Source of the DNA: DATJHM01 sp963777355
GTDB taxonomy: Bacteria; Chloroflexota; Ktedonobacteria; Ktedonobacterales; Ktedonobacteraceae
Assembly (NCBI GenBank): GCA_963777355.1
Contig: CAVZQK010000032.1
Coordinates: 186,001-250,000, forward strand
Direction: 5' to 3'
Length of the DNA stretch: 64,000 nucleotides
Positions 9,469 through 18,292 of this stretch are shown piece after piece. Within the stretch, counting starts at the first letter, position 1. Each line of letters opens with the position of its first letter. A program made the position numbers and the translations under genes. The notes under the pieces were generated by a model. The model was not told the DNA's origin, made no database searches, and saw only the letters and a list, made by a program, of their open reading frames with translations.

Positions 9469-9635
9469 ATTAAAAAAAAGTAAATGGCCACTGTCGAGCA
9501 AGGTCTCCAGGTATCCCATATCTACCACATGCGAGAAAAAACATCGGCGTGTGAGATAGGGAGCGGCGGAGAGATCATCTGTTGCCTGGTGACCTGCTCA
9601 AGCGGTGGAAGGGCTATACGGTAAAGGACAGCACC

Positions 9636-9764
9636 ATGTTACAGTTTATTCTTTTTGTAATTATCCTCCTCATATTTATTGCTGCCTTTGGGTATATGGT
9701 CTACCAGAATCGACAAAGATTGGCAAAGCAAAAGAGACGGCAGCAATATCGTGACAGAGTCTAG
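9636..9764 (+). CDS. Small single-span membrane protein, 42 aa
   Basis: A hydrophobic helix (LQFILFVIILLIFIAAFGYM) is followed by a strongly basic tail (RQRLAKQKRRQQYRDR), giving an N-out/C-in single-span protein. AAAGGA eight bases upstream fixes the ATG at 9636 rather than an earlier in-frame one. No family is recognised. Confidence 0.55.
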   Translation: MLQFILFVIILLIFIAAFGYMVYQNRQRLAKQKRRQQYRDRV

Positions 9765-9793
9765 CCTATCTTCCTCACGAGCTCATCACACAG

Positions 9794-11215
9794 CTACTTT
9801 GAGCGTGACATTAGACGCGAACCCAGGATAATCCCGACACCCAGGAGTATCCAGATCCCTACAACGGCAGGAATAGCGCTCAAGGGGGCAGGTCCAGGAG
9901 AGATCATTGCCGCCAGAAAAATAGCAGCAATGATCAGCGTGCTCAGAACTGGAAATATGCCATGACGTACCAGGCGAAATTGCGCACGGCGTTTGCGCCA
10001 GAAAAAACGCAGGCAGGCGATATTCACCATAGCGTAGATGAGAACGACAAAGATAGCATCAAGTGTGCCAAAGAAGGCAAAGGCGTTAATTGGCTGTAAG
10101 AGAAAACCGAGAAGCAAACCAATGACCAGGCCAAACAGGCACAGCAACAGCACAGCATTAATCGGAGTATGGCGGACAGGATGAGTCTTCGCCAACCAGC
10201 GCAACGCATGTTCATCGCGACCTATCGCATAGAGAATGCGTGCGCCACCATTCACAATCGCCAGCGCTGCACTGAAGAAAGAGAGAATACCAACCACATC
10301 GATACAAGCGGCCAGAGGAGCACCGCCCCAATGGCGGCTAATCGTATCGAAAGGTGCAGGATCATTCGCATACCCGCTCACCATATGCTCAGGGCCATAG
10401 CCAAGCGTTGCCACATAGGCCATAAGAATATAAAAAATACCGACCACAACCATCGATCCATAGACGGCGCGAGGGATATTGCGATGGGGTTGTTTTGTCT
10501 CCTCACCCAGAGTCGCGGCAGTTTCAAAACCAATAAAGCTGAGTACAGCCAGGACAATGCCGGTTGTCAGGTCTCCATGAGGTGGAACCGCGGCCAGACT
10601 AAAGGGCAGAGCGGTTAATTTTCCCTGGCTTCCGATGCTAAAAAGGACAATGACTGCCAGCAAGAGGCAGATGCCAATCTCAAAGATCAGAAGCGTCAAA
10701 TCAACGCTCAAAGACTGGCGTATACCGATGGAGCAGAGGGCAAAAACAATACCAATTGCCAGAACAAACCAGAAGCTCCAGTGCAGATTGAAACCTAACC
10801 AGCGCTGAAAGATGGTTTGCAGATTCGCACTCATGAGAATAAACGAATACGGGACGCCGAGTGCTATCGCGATAAAACCAATCCAGCCAGTCATCAGACC
10901 CCAGACGGTTCCCAATCCCTCCGTAACAAACGTATAAGCTGAGCCGCTGGAAGGCAGCTCACGAGACATCTCGCTGTACTGATTTGCCGTGAGGAGAGCA
11001 ACAACAAAGCCCACCACATAACACAGAGGAATGGCGGCTCCCACCAGGCCAGCTTGAGGAATTGTATTGAAAAATATCGATGCTGCTGGCGACATAACAG
11101 CAACAGAGATAACAATGGCATGGCGCAGGCCGAGGGTGCCGTGTTTCAAGACTGAAGTAGACAAAAGTGCTTCTGAAGGGCCTTCGACAGAAGCGGGTGA
11201 TGATGTATCATCCAT
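9794..11215 (-). CDS. APC-family amino-acid permease
   Basis: 473 residues with about 12 hydrophobic helices. The amino-acid/polyamine/organocation signature is near the N-terminus (AVMSPAASIFFNTIPQAG), and a helix-6 region LAVLSFIGFETAATLGEETK with the conserved GFE follows, then a loop rich in basic residues. It is expected to import an amino acid or amine across the inner membrane. AAAGGAGA precedes the ATG. It is the last gene of a three-gene operon (31 bp from the flavoprotein gene), so its substrate may be the D- or hydroxy-amino acid handled by the first enzyme. Confidence 0.9.
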   Translation of the reverse strand: MDDTSSPASVEGPSEALLSTSVLKHGTLGLRHAIVISVAVMSPAASIFFNTIPQAGLVGAAIPLCYVVGFVVALLTANQYSEMSRELPSSGSAYTFVTEGLGTVWGLMTGWIGFIAIALGVPYSFILMSANLQTIFQRWLGFNLHWSFWFVLAIGIVFALCSIGIRQSLSVDLTLLIFEIGICLLLAVIVLFSIGSQGKLTALPFSLAAVPPHGDLTTGIVLAVLSFIGFETAATLGEETKQPHRNIPRAVYGSMVVVGIFYILMAYVATLGYGPEHMVSGYANDPAPFDTISRHWGGAPLAACIDVVGILSFFSAALAIVNGGARILYAIGRDEHALRWLAKTHPVRHTPINAVLLLCLFGLVIGLLLGFLLQPINAFAFFGTLDAIFVVLIYAMVNIACLRFFWRKRRAQFRLVRHGIFPVLSTLIIAAIFLAAMISPGPAPLSAIPAVVGIWILLGVGIILGSRLMSRSK

Positions 11216-11245
11216 GAAGAGTCTCCTTTGTTTTCCGTGATGAGG

Positions 11246-12574
11246 CTATAAGGGTGATGAGAGGTCGGCTATTTCAACTGAGAAGAGCTGACGAAGATAG
11301 GCATTTAAAAAGAGGCCCTTCGGGTCCAGGCGGGCGCGAACACGTTGAAAGTCTTGCCAATGAGGATAGAGAGTGGCCAGTTGCTCGGCGGTGAGCGTAT
11401 GCATCTTACCCCAGTGAGGACGGCCCTGGTAGCGTTGAAAGATCGCCTCAATCTGTGCAAAATAGTTTTGATAGGGCATACCCTTATACATATGTACAGC
11501 TAAATAGGCCGAGGGGCGCTCGTATGCTGGACTGAGCCAGATATCATCGGCGTGAACAAAGCGGCATTCTATCGGAAAGTGAACGGCGAAGCGTTCTCGG
11601 CTAATACATTCGCGTATTTCTGCAAAGACCGTAGAGAAGTGTTCAGCAGGAATATTGTATTCCATCTCATTGAAGCGCACCCAGCGCGGCGTTGCATAGA
11701 TATGATGACTATAATCAACCTCATCAACAGAAGCTATCGCCTGGGCGGAAATATTACTCACCGTCTGACAGAGGCGAGGGAAGAGGCGACAGGCTTCCGA
11801 AAGCAGCCAAAAGACGCCATTCTCCAACACCACACGATTAAAAGCCGCCCACAAGCCTCCTGCATTCACAGGTTTCTCGGTCTCATTGATACATTTCGCC
11901 TGGACATATTCAGTATAGGGCAGCCAGAAAAACTCAAAATGGGTATTTTTTTGTTTGTAATCCTCAAGTTGGGGCAGGCACTGCTTCAGAGATTCTCGGC
12001 GTACCTGGTAGTGAAGTCGTTTGGACGGAACGACACGCAACGTCACACGGACGATAATCCCTAACGTTCCGAGGGAGATCTGGGCCGCCTTAAAGATCTC
12101 AGGATCTTCTTCAAGAGAGCATTCTAGCAATTCACCGTTCGCTGTGACCAGCGTCAGACGTTCCACCTGGGTAGAGATATTGCCGAAAGCGATGCCTGTC
12201 CCATGCGTCCCTGTGCTGATAGCCCCGGCGATACTTTGTACATCGATATCCCCCAGATTTTCCTGGGCGAGCCCTAGCTTTAAGAGGGTATCACCGAGCA
12301 ATTTCAATTTTGTGCCACCCAGCACCGTCACCGTCCCACGCTCACGATCTATCTGTTCAATGCCTTCTAAGTGATCCAGTGAGACAAGGACATCATCTGT
12401 TTGCACCAGAGGTGTAAACGAATGGCCAGATCCCACCACCCGAATCGTCTGACCTGTCTGTCCATATTTTTTTACCAGTTGGATTACATCCTCGATACTT
12501 TCGGGCTGGGCTATGATCTGGGGAGAGCTGCTAACCGAACTTGACCAATTATGCCACGGCTGGCGACCTACCAT
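11246..12574 (-). CDS. FAD-linked oxidase, L-gulonolactone / D-arabinono-lactone oxidase type
   Basis: 442 residues. An N-terminal VAO-type FAD domain (IIAQPESIEDVIQLVKKYG; RVVGSGHSFTPL, where His is the usual covalent FAD site; SIAGAISTGTHGTG) is followed by a C-terminal ALO domain (ECRFVHADDIWLSPAY, RPHWGKMHTLT, RLDPKGLFLNAYLRQLF). The family oxidises aldonolactones or alditols. It lies 58 bp downstream of the racemase/aldolase-like gene. Similar pairs occur in actinobacteria, from general knowledge. It is probably cytosolic, since no signal peptide is seen. ATTTCCTCC complements the 16S tail just upstream of the ATG. Confidence 0.88.
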   Translation of the reverse strand: MVGRQPWHNWSSSVSSSPQIIAQPESIEDVIQLVKKYGQTGQTIRVVGSGHSFTPLVQTDDVLVSLDHLEGIEQIDRERGTVTVLGGTKLKLLGDTLLKLGLAQENLGDIDVQSIAGAISTGTHGTGIAFGNISTQVERLTLVTANGELLECSLEEDPEIFKAAQISLGTLGIIVRVTLRVVPSKRLHYQVRRESLKQCLPQLEDYKQKNTHFEFFWLPYTEYVQAKCINETEKPVNAGGLWAAFNRVVLENGVFWLLSEACRLFPRLCQTVSNISAQAIASVDEVDYSHHIYATPRWVRFNEMEYNIPAEHFSTVFAEIRECISRERFAVHFPIECRFVHADDIWLSPAYERPSAYLAVHMYKGMPYQNYFAQIEAIFQRYQGRPHWGKMHTLTAEQLATLYPHWQDFQRVRARLDPKGLFLNAYLRQLFSVEIADLSSPL

Positions 12575-12632
12575 ACATTTCCTCCTTATACAGTAATATA
12601 AAAGCTAAGTCTTCTTTCCTGTTTTTTGTCTT

Positions 12633-13922
12633 CTATAAGAAGCGCTGACCATCCCCGCGATAGGTTGTTACTTCATCTACTATTGCTCCCTGGGAGACCA
12701 GAAACAGGTGTGTGAAGTGTTCGCAGAGCTCACCCGCTTTGGCATGGCGCAGAAAAATAGGATCACCGTGATTCAAGTAAAGCGGTCCCTCGTAACGAAT
12801 CGGAGTTTGTACCTCGCCAGCGCCTTCCAGAGGCAGAAGATGAGCGCCTTGTGGGAGATACGGCAGGGGAAGTTTCTCCGGACCAACGGCCCCTGAAGCA
12901 ATATAGCCGCCGCCGAGACAGGTATAGAGCGCGCGTGCAGGCCGCCGTACAATCTCGATGGCAAACCCTGCGGCAGGCGCATAGCGGAACGCGGCATAGT
13001 TGTCAAACAGGCCTGGAGAATAGAAACCTGAGCCGACAGTAATCTCAGTTACCGCCGATTCTGCGCGAGTGGAAGCCATGCTACCCGTCCCGCCGCCATT
13101 AACAAAACGCAGTGGTCCATAACTACTGGCAAAGGCGACCAGTTCGGCGCGACGCCTGGCAATTTCAGGAATTGAGCGGCGTTTTAAGGCTTGCACCACA
13201 GTATTCTTGGCTTTTTGACCGTGAAAGTGATCTCCTACGCCGGCAATCTGTGCTTCATAGCCCATAATACCTACAAGCTGCACAAACTCGCTCTGCTGAA
13301 TCTGTTCAAGTACGGGCTGTAGCTGCTGCGTCGTTCTCAAAGGGGAGCGCCAGACGCCGAAGCGAAATCCGGGCAGATTAAAAGACATATCAATTTCCAG
13401 GCAGACAGAAAGGAGTATTTTGTTGCGCTCGGCGATGGTGGCGATCTGAATAATATGGGCAATACTATCGACCATAAACGTAATATCCGCTCCCGCTGCG
13501 ACTGCATGTGCCACCAGTTCAATATCCTGCTCATTCCAGGTCGGATAGCCGATTAACAGATCGGAAAAACCGAGCGTGTGCAAGTAGACAGCTTCTCGCG
13601 CCGTAAAACACATAATCCCTTGAAAGCAGGGGTTAGCCGCTAAGATATGGCGGAGAACAGCGACGCTGCGCAACGACTTTGAAGCAAGACGGACCCGTTT
13701 CCCGCCTGTATTCGCCACCACCTGGCGGATATTCTGGTCAAGCAGATCCAGATCGAGATAGGCAAATGGCATACTCTTGCCCTGAAAAATTTCTTTGTAA
13801 TACGTATAACTGTACTTCTCCTGCTGCTGTTCTGACGGTACTGAAGCAATGGTTTCAGTGTCAGGTAACGGTGTCGAGGAAAGTACAGGATTGCGCCGGG
13901 CTTTTTGTGGTGATTCGCTCAC
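12633..13922 (-). CDS. Amino acid deaminase/aldolase, alanine-racemase N-terminal fold (PLP)
   Basis: About 429 residues, fold type III PLP enzyme related to D-threonine aldolase and D-serine dehydratase. The PLP lysine is in RLASKSLRS (about residue 82), preceded by the strand PFAYLDLDLLDQN. GIMGYEAQI, RFVNGGGTGSM and the C-terminal YLNHGDPIFLRHAKAGE metal/phosphate region follow. An ATG lies at 13964, but AAAGGA precedes a GTG at 13922, which is taken as the start. It is first in an operon with the flavin oxidase and an amino-acid permease. The exact reaction (aldol cleavage, dehydration or racemisation) is open. Confidence 0.85.
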   Translation of the reverse strand: MSESPQKARRNPVLSSTPLPDTETIASVPSEQQQEKYSYTYYKEIFQGKSMPFAYLDLDLLDQNIRQVVANTGGKRVRLASKSLRSVAVLRHILAANPCFQGIMCFTAREAVYLHTLGFSDLLIGYPTWNEQDIELVAHAVAAGADITFMVDSIAHIIQIATIAERNKILLSVCLEIDMSFNLPGFRFGVWRSPLRTTQQLQPVLEQIQQSEFVQLVGIMGYEAQIAGVGDHFHGQKAKNTVVQALKRRSIPEIARRRAELVAFASSYGPLRFVNGGGTGSMASTRAESAVTEITVGSGFYSPGLFDNYAAFRYAPAAGFAIEIVRRPARALYTCLGGGYIASGAVGPEKLPLPYLPQGAHLLPLEGAGEVQTPIRYEGPLYLNHGDPIFLRHAKAGELCEHFTHLFLVSQGAIVDEVTTYRGDGQRFL

Positions 13923-14712
13923 GTATAAATAAGTCCTTTCTCTATAAACCGGGCATGAGGGCAAGAAATATCCTCAAAAGCCCTGGTGATCTGGTGCAAA
14001 GAAGTATTCGTAGGAGTGTTCTCTATGCATAACAAGATTGTACATTATTTTTATCTCTGCGAGGAAGGTATGTTCCACTTTACAGCCTCCTGGGTAAGAG
14101 CTATCTTACGAGAAAGATTGACAAAAACACAACCTTTGCCAGTGTTGATATCAGCAATCGTCTCCTCCGCTTTCTCTCCTGGACAAAAGCAAAGAATTTT
14201 TCTGCCCGAACCCGACACAGGCGACACAAGCGGCCTGGGGCCTGGATGCAACCCGACACGCAACCCGACACCGAGGTAGACACCAGTGAGCACGAAGGCT
14301 ACAGCGTGTAGGGTTGAATGGCAAGGGAAAAGATCCGTGCCAGGTGTTCCCGTTTTTTCTGGATACGCTGGTTTGGCGAAGGGAAGAAAGAGCCTCTAAA
14401 AGAGGTTATCGGCAGATGGGGAGAATTCTTGAGGGGGATTGACGTTTCTCAGAATACTGTGTAAATATGAAAATTATGTTTTTTGCTAGTCCTTTTGATT
14501 CCTACCTCTTAATTAAAGAGTATTGTGCCAGAGGCCCGAAATGCCATTGGTCGGCATATGAACGAGCAATCAGGTGATATTCCTTCACCGTTACGTGGGC
14601 TGACTTTATCGCCTCTGGTGGAATGTGGATGGATGAGTTACGATGGCTGACCAGACATCAACTTCCCCTTCCACTAAAGATAGACGGAATTGAGAGGCCG
14701 TAAAAGCCCCAG
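13923..14712. other. 790-bp intergenic region without a convincing gene
   Basis: Contains direct CCCGACAC repeats (14207-14270) and short open frames without family resemblance. One frame (about 14541-14649) reads as a possible C-terminal fragment. A 16-codon ORF starting MADQTSTSPSTK lies near 14643. These may be gene remnants. No RNA gene was seen. Confidence 0.4.
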
Positions 14713-15696
14713 CTACTTGAGATGGCCGATCAATTGCATGAGTTGTGACAATTCACGTTCGCTATCGTGTACAGCTACAGGCAACACGAGTAGCTCATCC
14801 AGGCCGGAGGCGAGGATGTCTGAGAAGCGATCCGCTATCGCTGCATCACTGCCCGAAATGACCAGGCTGCTCACGAGTTCGTCTGACATTGAACCGTCGG
14901 CAGGTATGGGGAAACCGGCTCCGGCGAACATGTTGGCGTAAAAAGGCAGTTGTCCATGATGTTGAATCTGTGCGCGCGTGGCATCTAACACCGCCTGTCG
15001 ATCTTCACTGACAGCCACCAGGACGTGCGCCACCACCGGCGGAGGTGTCCGTCCATGGCTGGTCGCAGATTCGCGCAGAGCAGGTAACCCGGTTTTCAGC
15101 AGATATGGGACCGGACAGAGCCAGGGGAGAGCTCCATCAGCGATCTCGCCGGCCAACCGAAAAGCTCCCTCGCCCAGTGTCGAGATCAGGATCGGAACCT
15201 GGGCAGTCCTGAGCAGGCTCGCTTTCACATGAAAGAAGAGTCCTTGATGATCGACATTCCCCTCCCATAGGGCCGCATGCACAATGTCAACGTACTCGCG
15301 GAGATGCTCCAATGGCTTCCCCATCGGTAAACCGTAGGTTCCCTCAATGCTAGGACGAGAGCTTGGACCAATGCCGAGCCGCAGCCGTCCAGGCGCAAGA
15401 TCATGAATTGCAAGTGCCTGCAACGCCATTGTCAGTGGATGACGTGGGTACGTCGGCACAATAGCCGTGCCCAGACGAATACTCTTTGTTTGCAGAGCAG
15501 CCGCCGCAAAAGTTGTCAAAGAATCAGCAGACGTTGGACGCTGGGTTGTCCAGATTTGACGAACACCAGCCTCCTCCGCAACCACAATTCTTCGCACCAC
15601 CGTCGCAGCATCTGAACCATTCGTCACCAATCCGACTTGCTCACGCATGGACTGAGATGATGCTCTTGTTTCACGCTCCAAAGGATCAATTGACAT
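14713..15696 (-). CDS. LLM-class flavin/F420-dependent oxidoreductase
   Basis: Luciferase-like monooxygenase fold, 327 residues. Typical strands are present: QVGLVTNGSDAATVVRRIV, GVRQIWTTQRP, IRLGTAIVPTYPRHPL, LAPGRLRLGIGPSSRP, PLEHLREYVDIV, VPILISTLGEGAFRLAGEIADGALPW. The TAIVPTYPRHP and GRLRLGIGPS segments are characteristic of the F420-dependent branch, so F420 or FMN is likely. AAGGAAAAAAG precedes the ATG. It is a single gene; the substrate is unknown. Confidence 0.88.
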   Translation of the reverse strand: MSIDPLERETRASSQSMREQVGLVTNGSDAATVVRRIVVAEEAGVRQIWTTQRPTSADSLTTFAAAALQTKSIRLGTAIVPTYPRHPLTMALQALAIHDLAPGRLRLGIGPSSRPSIEGTYGLPMGKPLEHLREYVDIVHAALWEGNVDHQGLFFHVKASLLRTAQVPILISTLGEGAFRLAGEIADGALPWLCPVPYLLKTGLPALRESATSHGRTPPPVVAHVLVAVSEDRQAVLDATRAQIQHHGQLPFYANMFAGAGFPIPADGSMSDELVSSLVISGSDAAIADRFSDILASGLDELLVLPVAVHDSERELSQLMQLIGHLK

Positions 15697-15785
15697 GGAT
15701 CTTTTTTCCTTCTATAAGAAACAAATTATGTTCTACCTAGTCTACTTATAGAAGTCGCAAGACATAACTATTATTCCCACTCTAC

Positions 15786-15881
15786 GCTCGACTTTGTACA
15801 TTTTTAGGAAAGCGAGCTCAAAGGAAAGCAAGAGTTCCCATATGTCCATGCTCATATGGGCAATTTTGTACAAAGTCGAGC
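15786..15881. repeat. Perfect 15-bp inverted repeat pair with inner hairpin
   Basis: GCTCGACTTTGTACA (15786-15800) is exactly mirrored at 15867-15881. Between them CCCATATG/CATATGGG (15837-15844, 15853-15860) forms a second hairpin. It lies immediately outside the Tn3-type end and may be a small mobile element, or the target region of the transposon. Confidence 0.6.
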
Positions 15882-15886
15882 TGAGA

Positions 15887-15924
15887 GGGGTCGTTTTCTG
15901 ACACATATGGTTCAGCTTTCTTAG
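15887..15924 (+). mobile_element. Tn3-family terminal inverted repeat (one end)
   Basis: A 38-bp stretch begins GGGGTCGTTTTCTGACA and ends CTTTCTTAG, the length and both ends expected of Tn3-family terminal repeats (GGGG...TAAG-like). The GGGG faces left, so the element interior lies to the right, where a resolvase fragment begins about 125 bp further on. No second copy was found by eye in the window, so the other end appears to be lost. Confidence 0.6.
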
Positions 15925-16050
15925 AGCCACAGCGCGTCACTTCCGCAAGCGTGGCATTGCTTCCTGGCTGTCTCAAAAAATGTGTCAAAATCGAAATCTC
16001 AGGTTTTTCTCTGGAAGAAGAGTAAGTGGCACATAAGAAAGAGTTTTGGT

Positions 16051-16107
16051 ACGAAGATCGGATATATTCGTGTCTCAAAGCAAGAACAAAATGAGGCATT
16101 ACAAACT
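16051..16107 (+). pseudogene. N-terminal fragment of a serine recombinase (Tn3 resolvase/invertase)
   Basis: In frame the stretch reads KIGYIRVSKQEQNEALQ, the canonical first strand and catalytic-serine motif (RVS) of the resolvase family. The start codon position reads ACG instead of ATG and the frame is lost after about 19 codons, where the 3' end of the methyltransferase gene begins. It is a remnant consistent with the adjacent Tn3-type inverted repeat. Confidence 0.6.
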
Positions 16108-16989
16108 ACCTTTTATACGTAGTGGAGAGGAGGTTCCCCATACTGTGAGGTAGCGCCAGACTGCTTTGAAGTCTGGTTGCTGCATCTCAGCAAGAGCTTG
16201 TTGGTAGATGGCATCGTAGTCTTCTGGGAGGCGCAGCCATTTCTGGAAAAATGGTCGAAACGTGTGAAAGCCCCGTTTCATATCTTCGGCAAAAAGTTGT
16301 CCTTCAGGGGTACCCCCATGATATTCGAGCGTGTGAAGTCGCGTTTGCACATTGTGAAACCCTTGTCGTGTCAGCAAGGGAACAAGTTCGCTGGTCAGAC
16401 CATCATTCTCTTGCCTGAAGAAAAAGCCCGCATTGAAGACTGCCTGAAGAAAGATTTGCTGGTATAAATAGGTGAGGGCAGGACTGCTACTCTCTACAAT
16501 GTCACACTCCGTAATGCGAATAACGCCAGCTCGACGGCTAACTCGCTGAAACTGAGCGAGGAGGATTGGCCAGTCCCAGGTGCGCAGAAAGCTATTCCCA
16601 AGACGGATATTGACGAGATCAAAGGATGCTTTGGAAAATTCAAGCAGACGCAAGGCGTCCATGACGCGAAATTCCACGCGATCAGCGACCCCGTGCGCTA
16701 CTGCCTGCGCGCGTGCATACTCGATCATGCGATTACTGATATCCACCCCCACCACTTTCATGCTCGGATATCTCTGGGCCGCTTCAATTACCCAGCCACC
16801 AGCAGCACATCCCACATCAAGTATCCGCTGAAAATGAGCTGGATCAGCTTGCTCTGGGAGAACTCCGCCCATTGATGAGGTAAGCATCTGGTTCTGTATG
16901 ATCAAGCGGGTGAGTTCTTCCTCGCTTTGTCGATCTTGCACAACATAGGTACTATTCAGCTCATTTGAGCGAGGTGGGATGGAGGACAT
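16099..16989 (-). CDS. SAM-dependent class I methyltransferase
   Basis: About 296 residues. Motif I is ILDVGCAAGGWVIEAAQ, motif II KVVGVDISNRMIEYAR, and a VEFRVMDALRLLEF strand precedes FDLVNIRLGNSF. It transfers methyl from SAM to an unknown small molecule. The start is at 16989, with AGAGGAG before it, rather than 17046. The last few codons lie inside the resolvase fragment on the other strand, so the C-terminal tail (after TVWGT) is probably altered by the transposon junction. Confidence 0.85.
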   Translation of the reverse strand: MSSIPPRSNELNSTYVVQDRQSEEELTRLIIQNQMLTSSMGGVLPEQADPAHFQRILDVGCAAGGWVIEAAQRYPSMKVVGVDISNRMIEYARAQAVAHGVADRVEFRVMDALRLLEFSKASFDLVNIRLGNSFLRTWDWPILLAQFQRVSRRAGVIRITECDIVESSSPALTYLYQQIFLQAVFNAGFFFRQENDGLTSELVPLLTRQGFHNVQTRLHTLEYHGGTPEGQLFAEDMKRGFHTFRPFFQKWLRLPEDYDAIYQQALAEMQQPDFKAVWRYLTVWGTSSPLRIKGSL

Positions 16990-17135
16990 ATTCACTCCTC
17001 TTGCTCTTTCTATTGCTTCTAAAAGCGCTGCATGAAAGGCCTGCAATAACCTTTATTCTATCTGCTTTTACTCATCTTTTCAAGAGGTTTTGCGACGCTT
17101 CCTTGACTAGTTTGAGCTACGTTCTCCAGATTGCG

Positions 17136-17165
17136 TTGTTTCCCTTATTGACGGACTAGTATAAT
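17136..17165 (+). promoter_or_regulatory. Candidate promoter
   Basis: TTGTTT (17136-17141), 18 bp, TATAAT (17160-17165). It lies 37 bp before the ATG at 17202, whose ribosome site is GGAGGA. Confidence 0.45.
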
Positions 17166-17201
17166 GTTCCCATGTATTAATCTGCATGGAGGACAAGCAT
17201 A

Positions 17202-17590
17202 ATGAGCGAATATCAACGTTACGAATTTATGACCATTGATCGGCCTCTGACAAAGACGCAACTTGATGCGGTGAACAAACTTTCCAGCCATATCGAGGCA
17301 TCTTCCACCCACGCCCTTATCGAGTATAACTGGGGCGACTTCAAGCACGATCCTATCGAAGTGCTCTACAAATTCTTTGATGGTTTTTTGTATTGGGCTA
17401 ACTGGGGAAATCCGCAATTGGCGTTGCGCTTCCCGCATGGGATCATACCAGCGAATCTTATCACTGACTATAATTTCGATGAATTTGTCACATTTACAAA
17501 ACATTCGGAGCCTGGGTTCAAATGTATCTTCGTCGTCCTGCCCTCATCAAACGCTTGCAAAAGCGGAAGTTCCCCATACCAGAAGCATAG
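17202..17590 (+). pseudogene. Hypothetical protein, internally deleted
   Basis: An intact promoter, SD and N-terminal 105 residues (YEFMTIDRPLTKTQLDAVN, YNWGDFKHDPIEVLYKFFDGFLYWANWG, LRFPHGII) match a type of large uncharacterised Chloroflexota/actinobacterial protein known to me only as hypothetical. After DEFVTFTKH the frame becomes nonsensical, while another frame gives LRRPALIKRLQKRK, like a C-terminal tail, ending at TAG 17588-17590. Probably a large internal deletion that also changed the frame. The original frame ends at 17645. Confidence 0.45.
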
Positions 17591-17609
17591 GTCTGACGGT
17601 GAAAGAGAG

Positions 17610-17643
17610 AAATACCAGCTCAAAGAATTTTCTCTAAGCTGGT
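17610..17643. terminator. Possible terminator hairpin
   Basis: TACCAGCT and AGCTGGTA flank a loop of about 16 bases and AATTT follows. It separates the convergent fragment gene and the secreted protein gene. Confidence 0.4.
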
Positions 17644-17671
17644 AATTTGTACTAAAAGCTCTTCTTGAGTG

Positions 17672-18137
17672 CTACTTACCTGTATAGTAGCGATGGAGTA
17701 CATGTGAAACCACTAGAGGATGAGCCTGCGCCAGCGTAGTGATGACATTCGCCTGTTGCTGATTAATCGCGCCAGCCTGAGTCTCAGAGGCTGTAACCTG
17801 CTGGATGGCACTAACGAGGATAGCCTTGATGTGGCCGAGATCAACTCCATGATCTTTAGCAATATCAACAACATGTTGACCGGATTGTAAGTCTTCAGTC
17901 AACTGTGCGCTAGACAGTGAGAGTTGCGGGGCAATGACGGCAACGATCTGGCTGTTATAGTCCCTGGTAAACCTTCTCAGGGGATGGCGCTCCGGGTGTT
18001 TGTCCTTTGTCTGAGTTGCCACTGGTTTTGCGGTACTGTGTGCTGATGCAGTCAGTGGGCCAGAGAACAGGGAACCAAAGAGGAGTGCCAGCATGAGAAG
18101 AAGACTACTCTCCGCCGATATAAATGAGCTTTTTCAT
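17672..18137 (-). pseudogene. Small secreted protein, frameshifted in signal peptide
   Basis: The reading frame from ATG 18094 gives 140 residues starting inside a hydrophobic segment (LALLFGSLFSGPLTASAHS). A much better start is MKKLIYI at 18137, preceded by AAGGAAGGA, which reaches the main frame if one base near 18112-18116 is removed and gives a complete signal peptide. The mature part is helical (QLSLSSAQLTEDLQSGQHVVDIAKDHGVD), resembling small heat-stable secreted proteins with repeated helices. No function is recognised. Confidence 0.5.
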
Positions 18138-18198
18138 AGTTTTTTCGATCCTTCCTTATTCCATAACTTTTGCAAAATTTTGTATTGCTTTGTCCTTC

Positions 18199-18232
18199 CC
18201 AGAAAGGGAAAGTTTCTTAGTACCCTTTCTGG
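18199..18232. terminator. Hairpin between divergent small genes
   Basis: CCAGAAAGGG (18199-18208) pairs perfectly with CCCTTTCTGG (18223-18232). It lies upstream of the secreted-protein gene and downstream of the MFS-linked gene, so it probably ends the MFS transcript. Confidence 0.5.
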
Positions 18233-18292
18233 TAACATTGATATCGTAGCATGGAGCTGTTATGAAACTATCGGGGAATCCTCATGATTTGC

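Larger units (their letters stand above)
15697..16098. other. 400-bp gene-free stretch with transposon debris
   Basis: It holds a 15-bp inverted repeat pair, a Tn3-type terminal repeat and a resolvase fragment, each described separately. Open frames here (for example 15818-16099 minus) are not believed to be genes. Confidence 0.5.

Noticed and set aside
11552..12064. 170-codon plus-strand ORF inside the flavoprotein gene
   Set aside because: Antisense to a strongly supported oxidase gene and lacking any motif.
14051..14293. Overlapping ORFs of 60-97 codons
   Set aside because: Pro/Gly/Arg-rich translations of a short CCCGACAC repeat; no start signal.
15742..16099. Minus-strand ORFs of 62 and 93 codons
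   Set aside because: They run through the inverted repeats and the resolvase fragment; no ribosome site.
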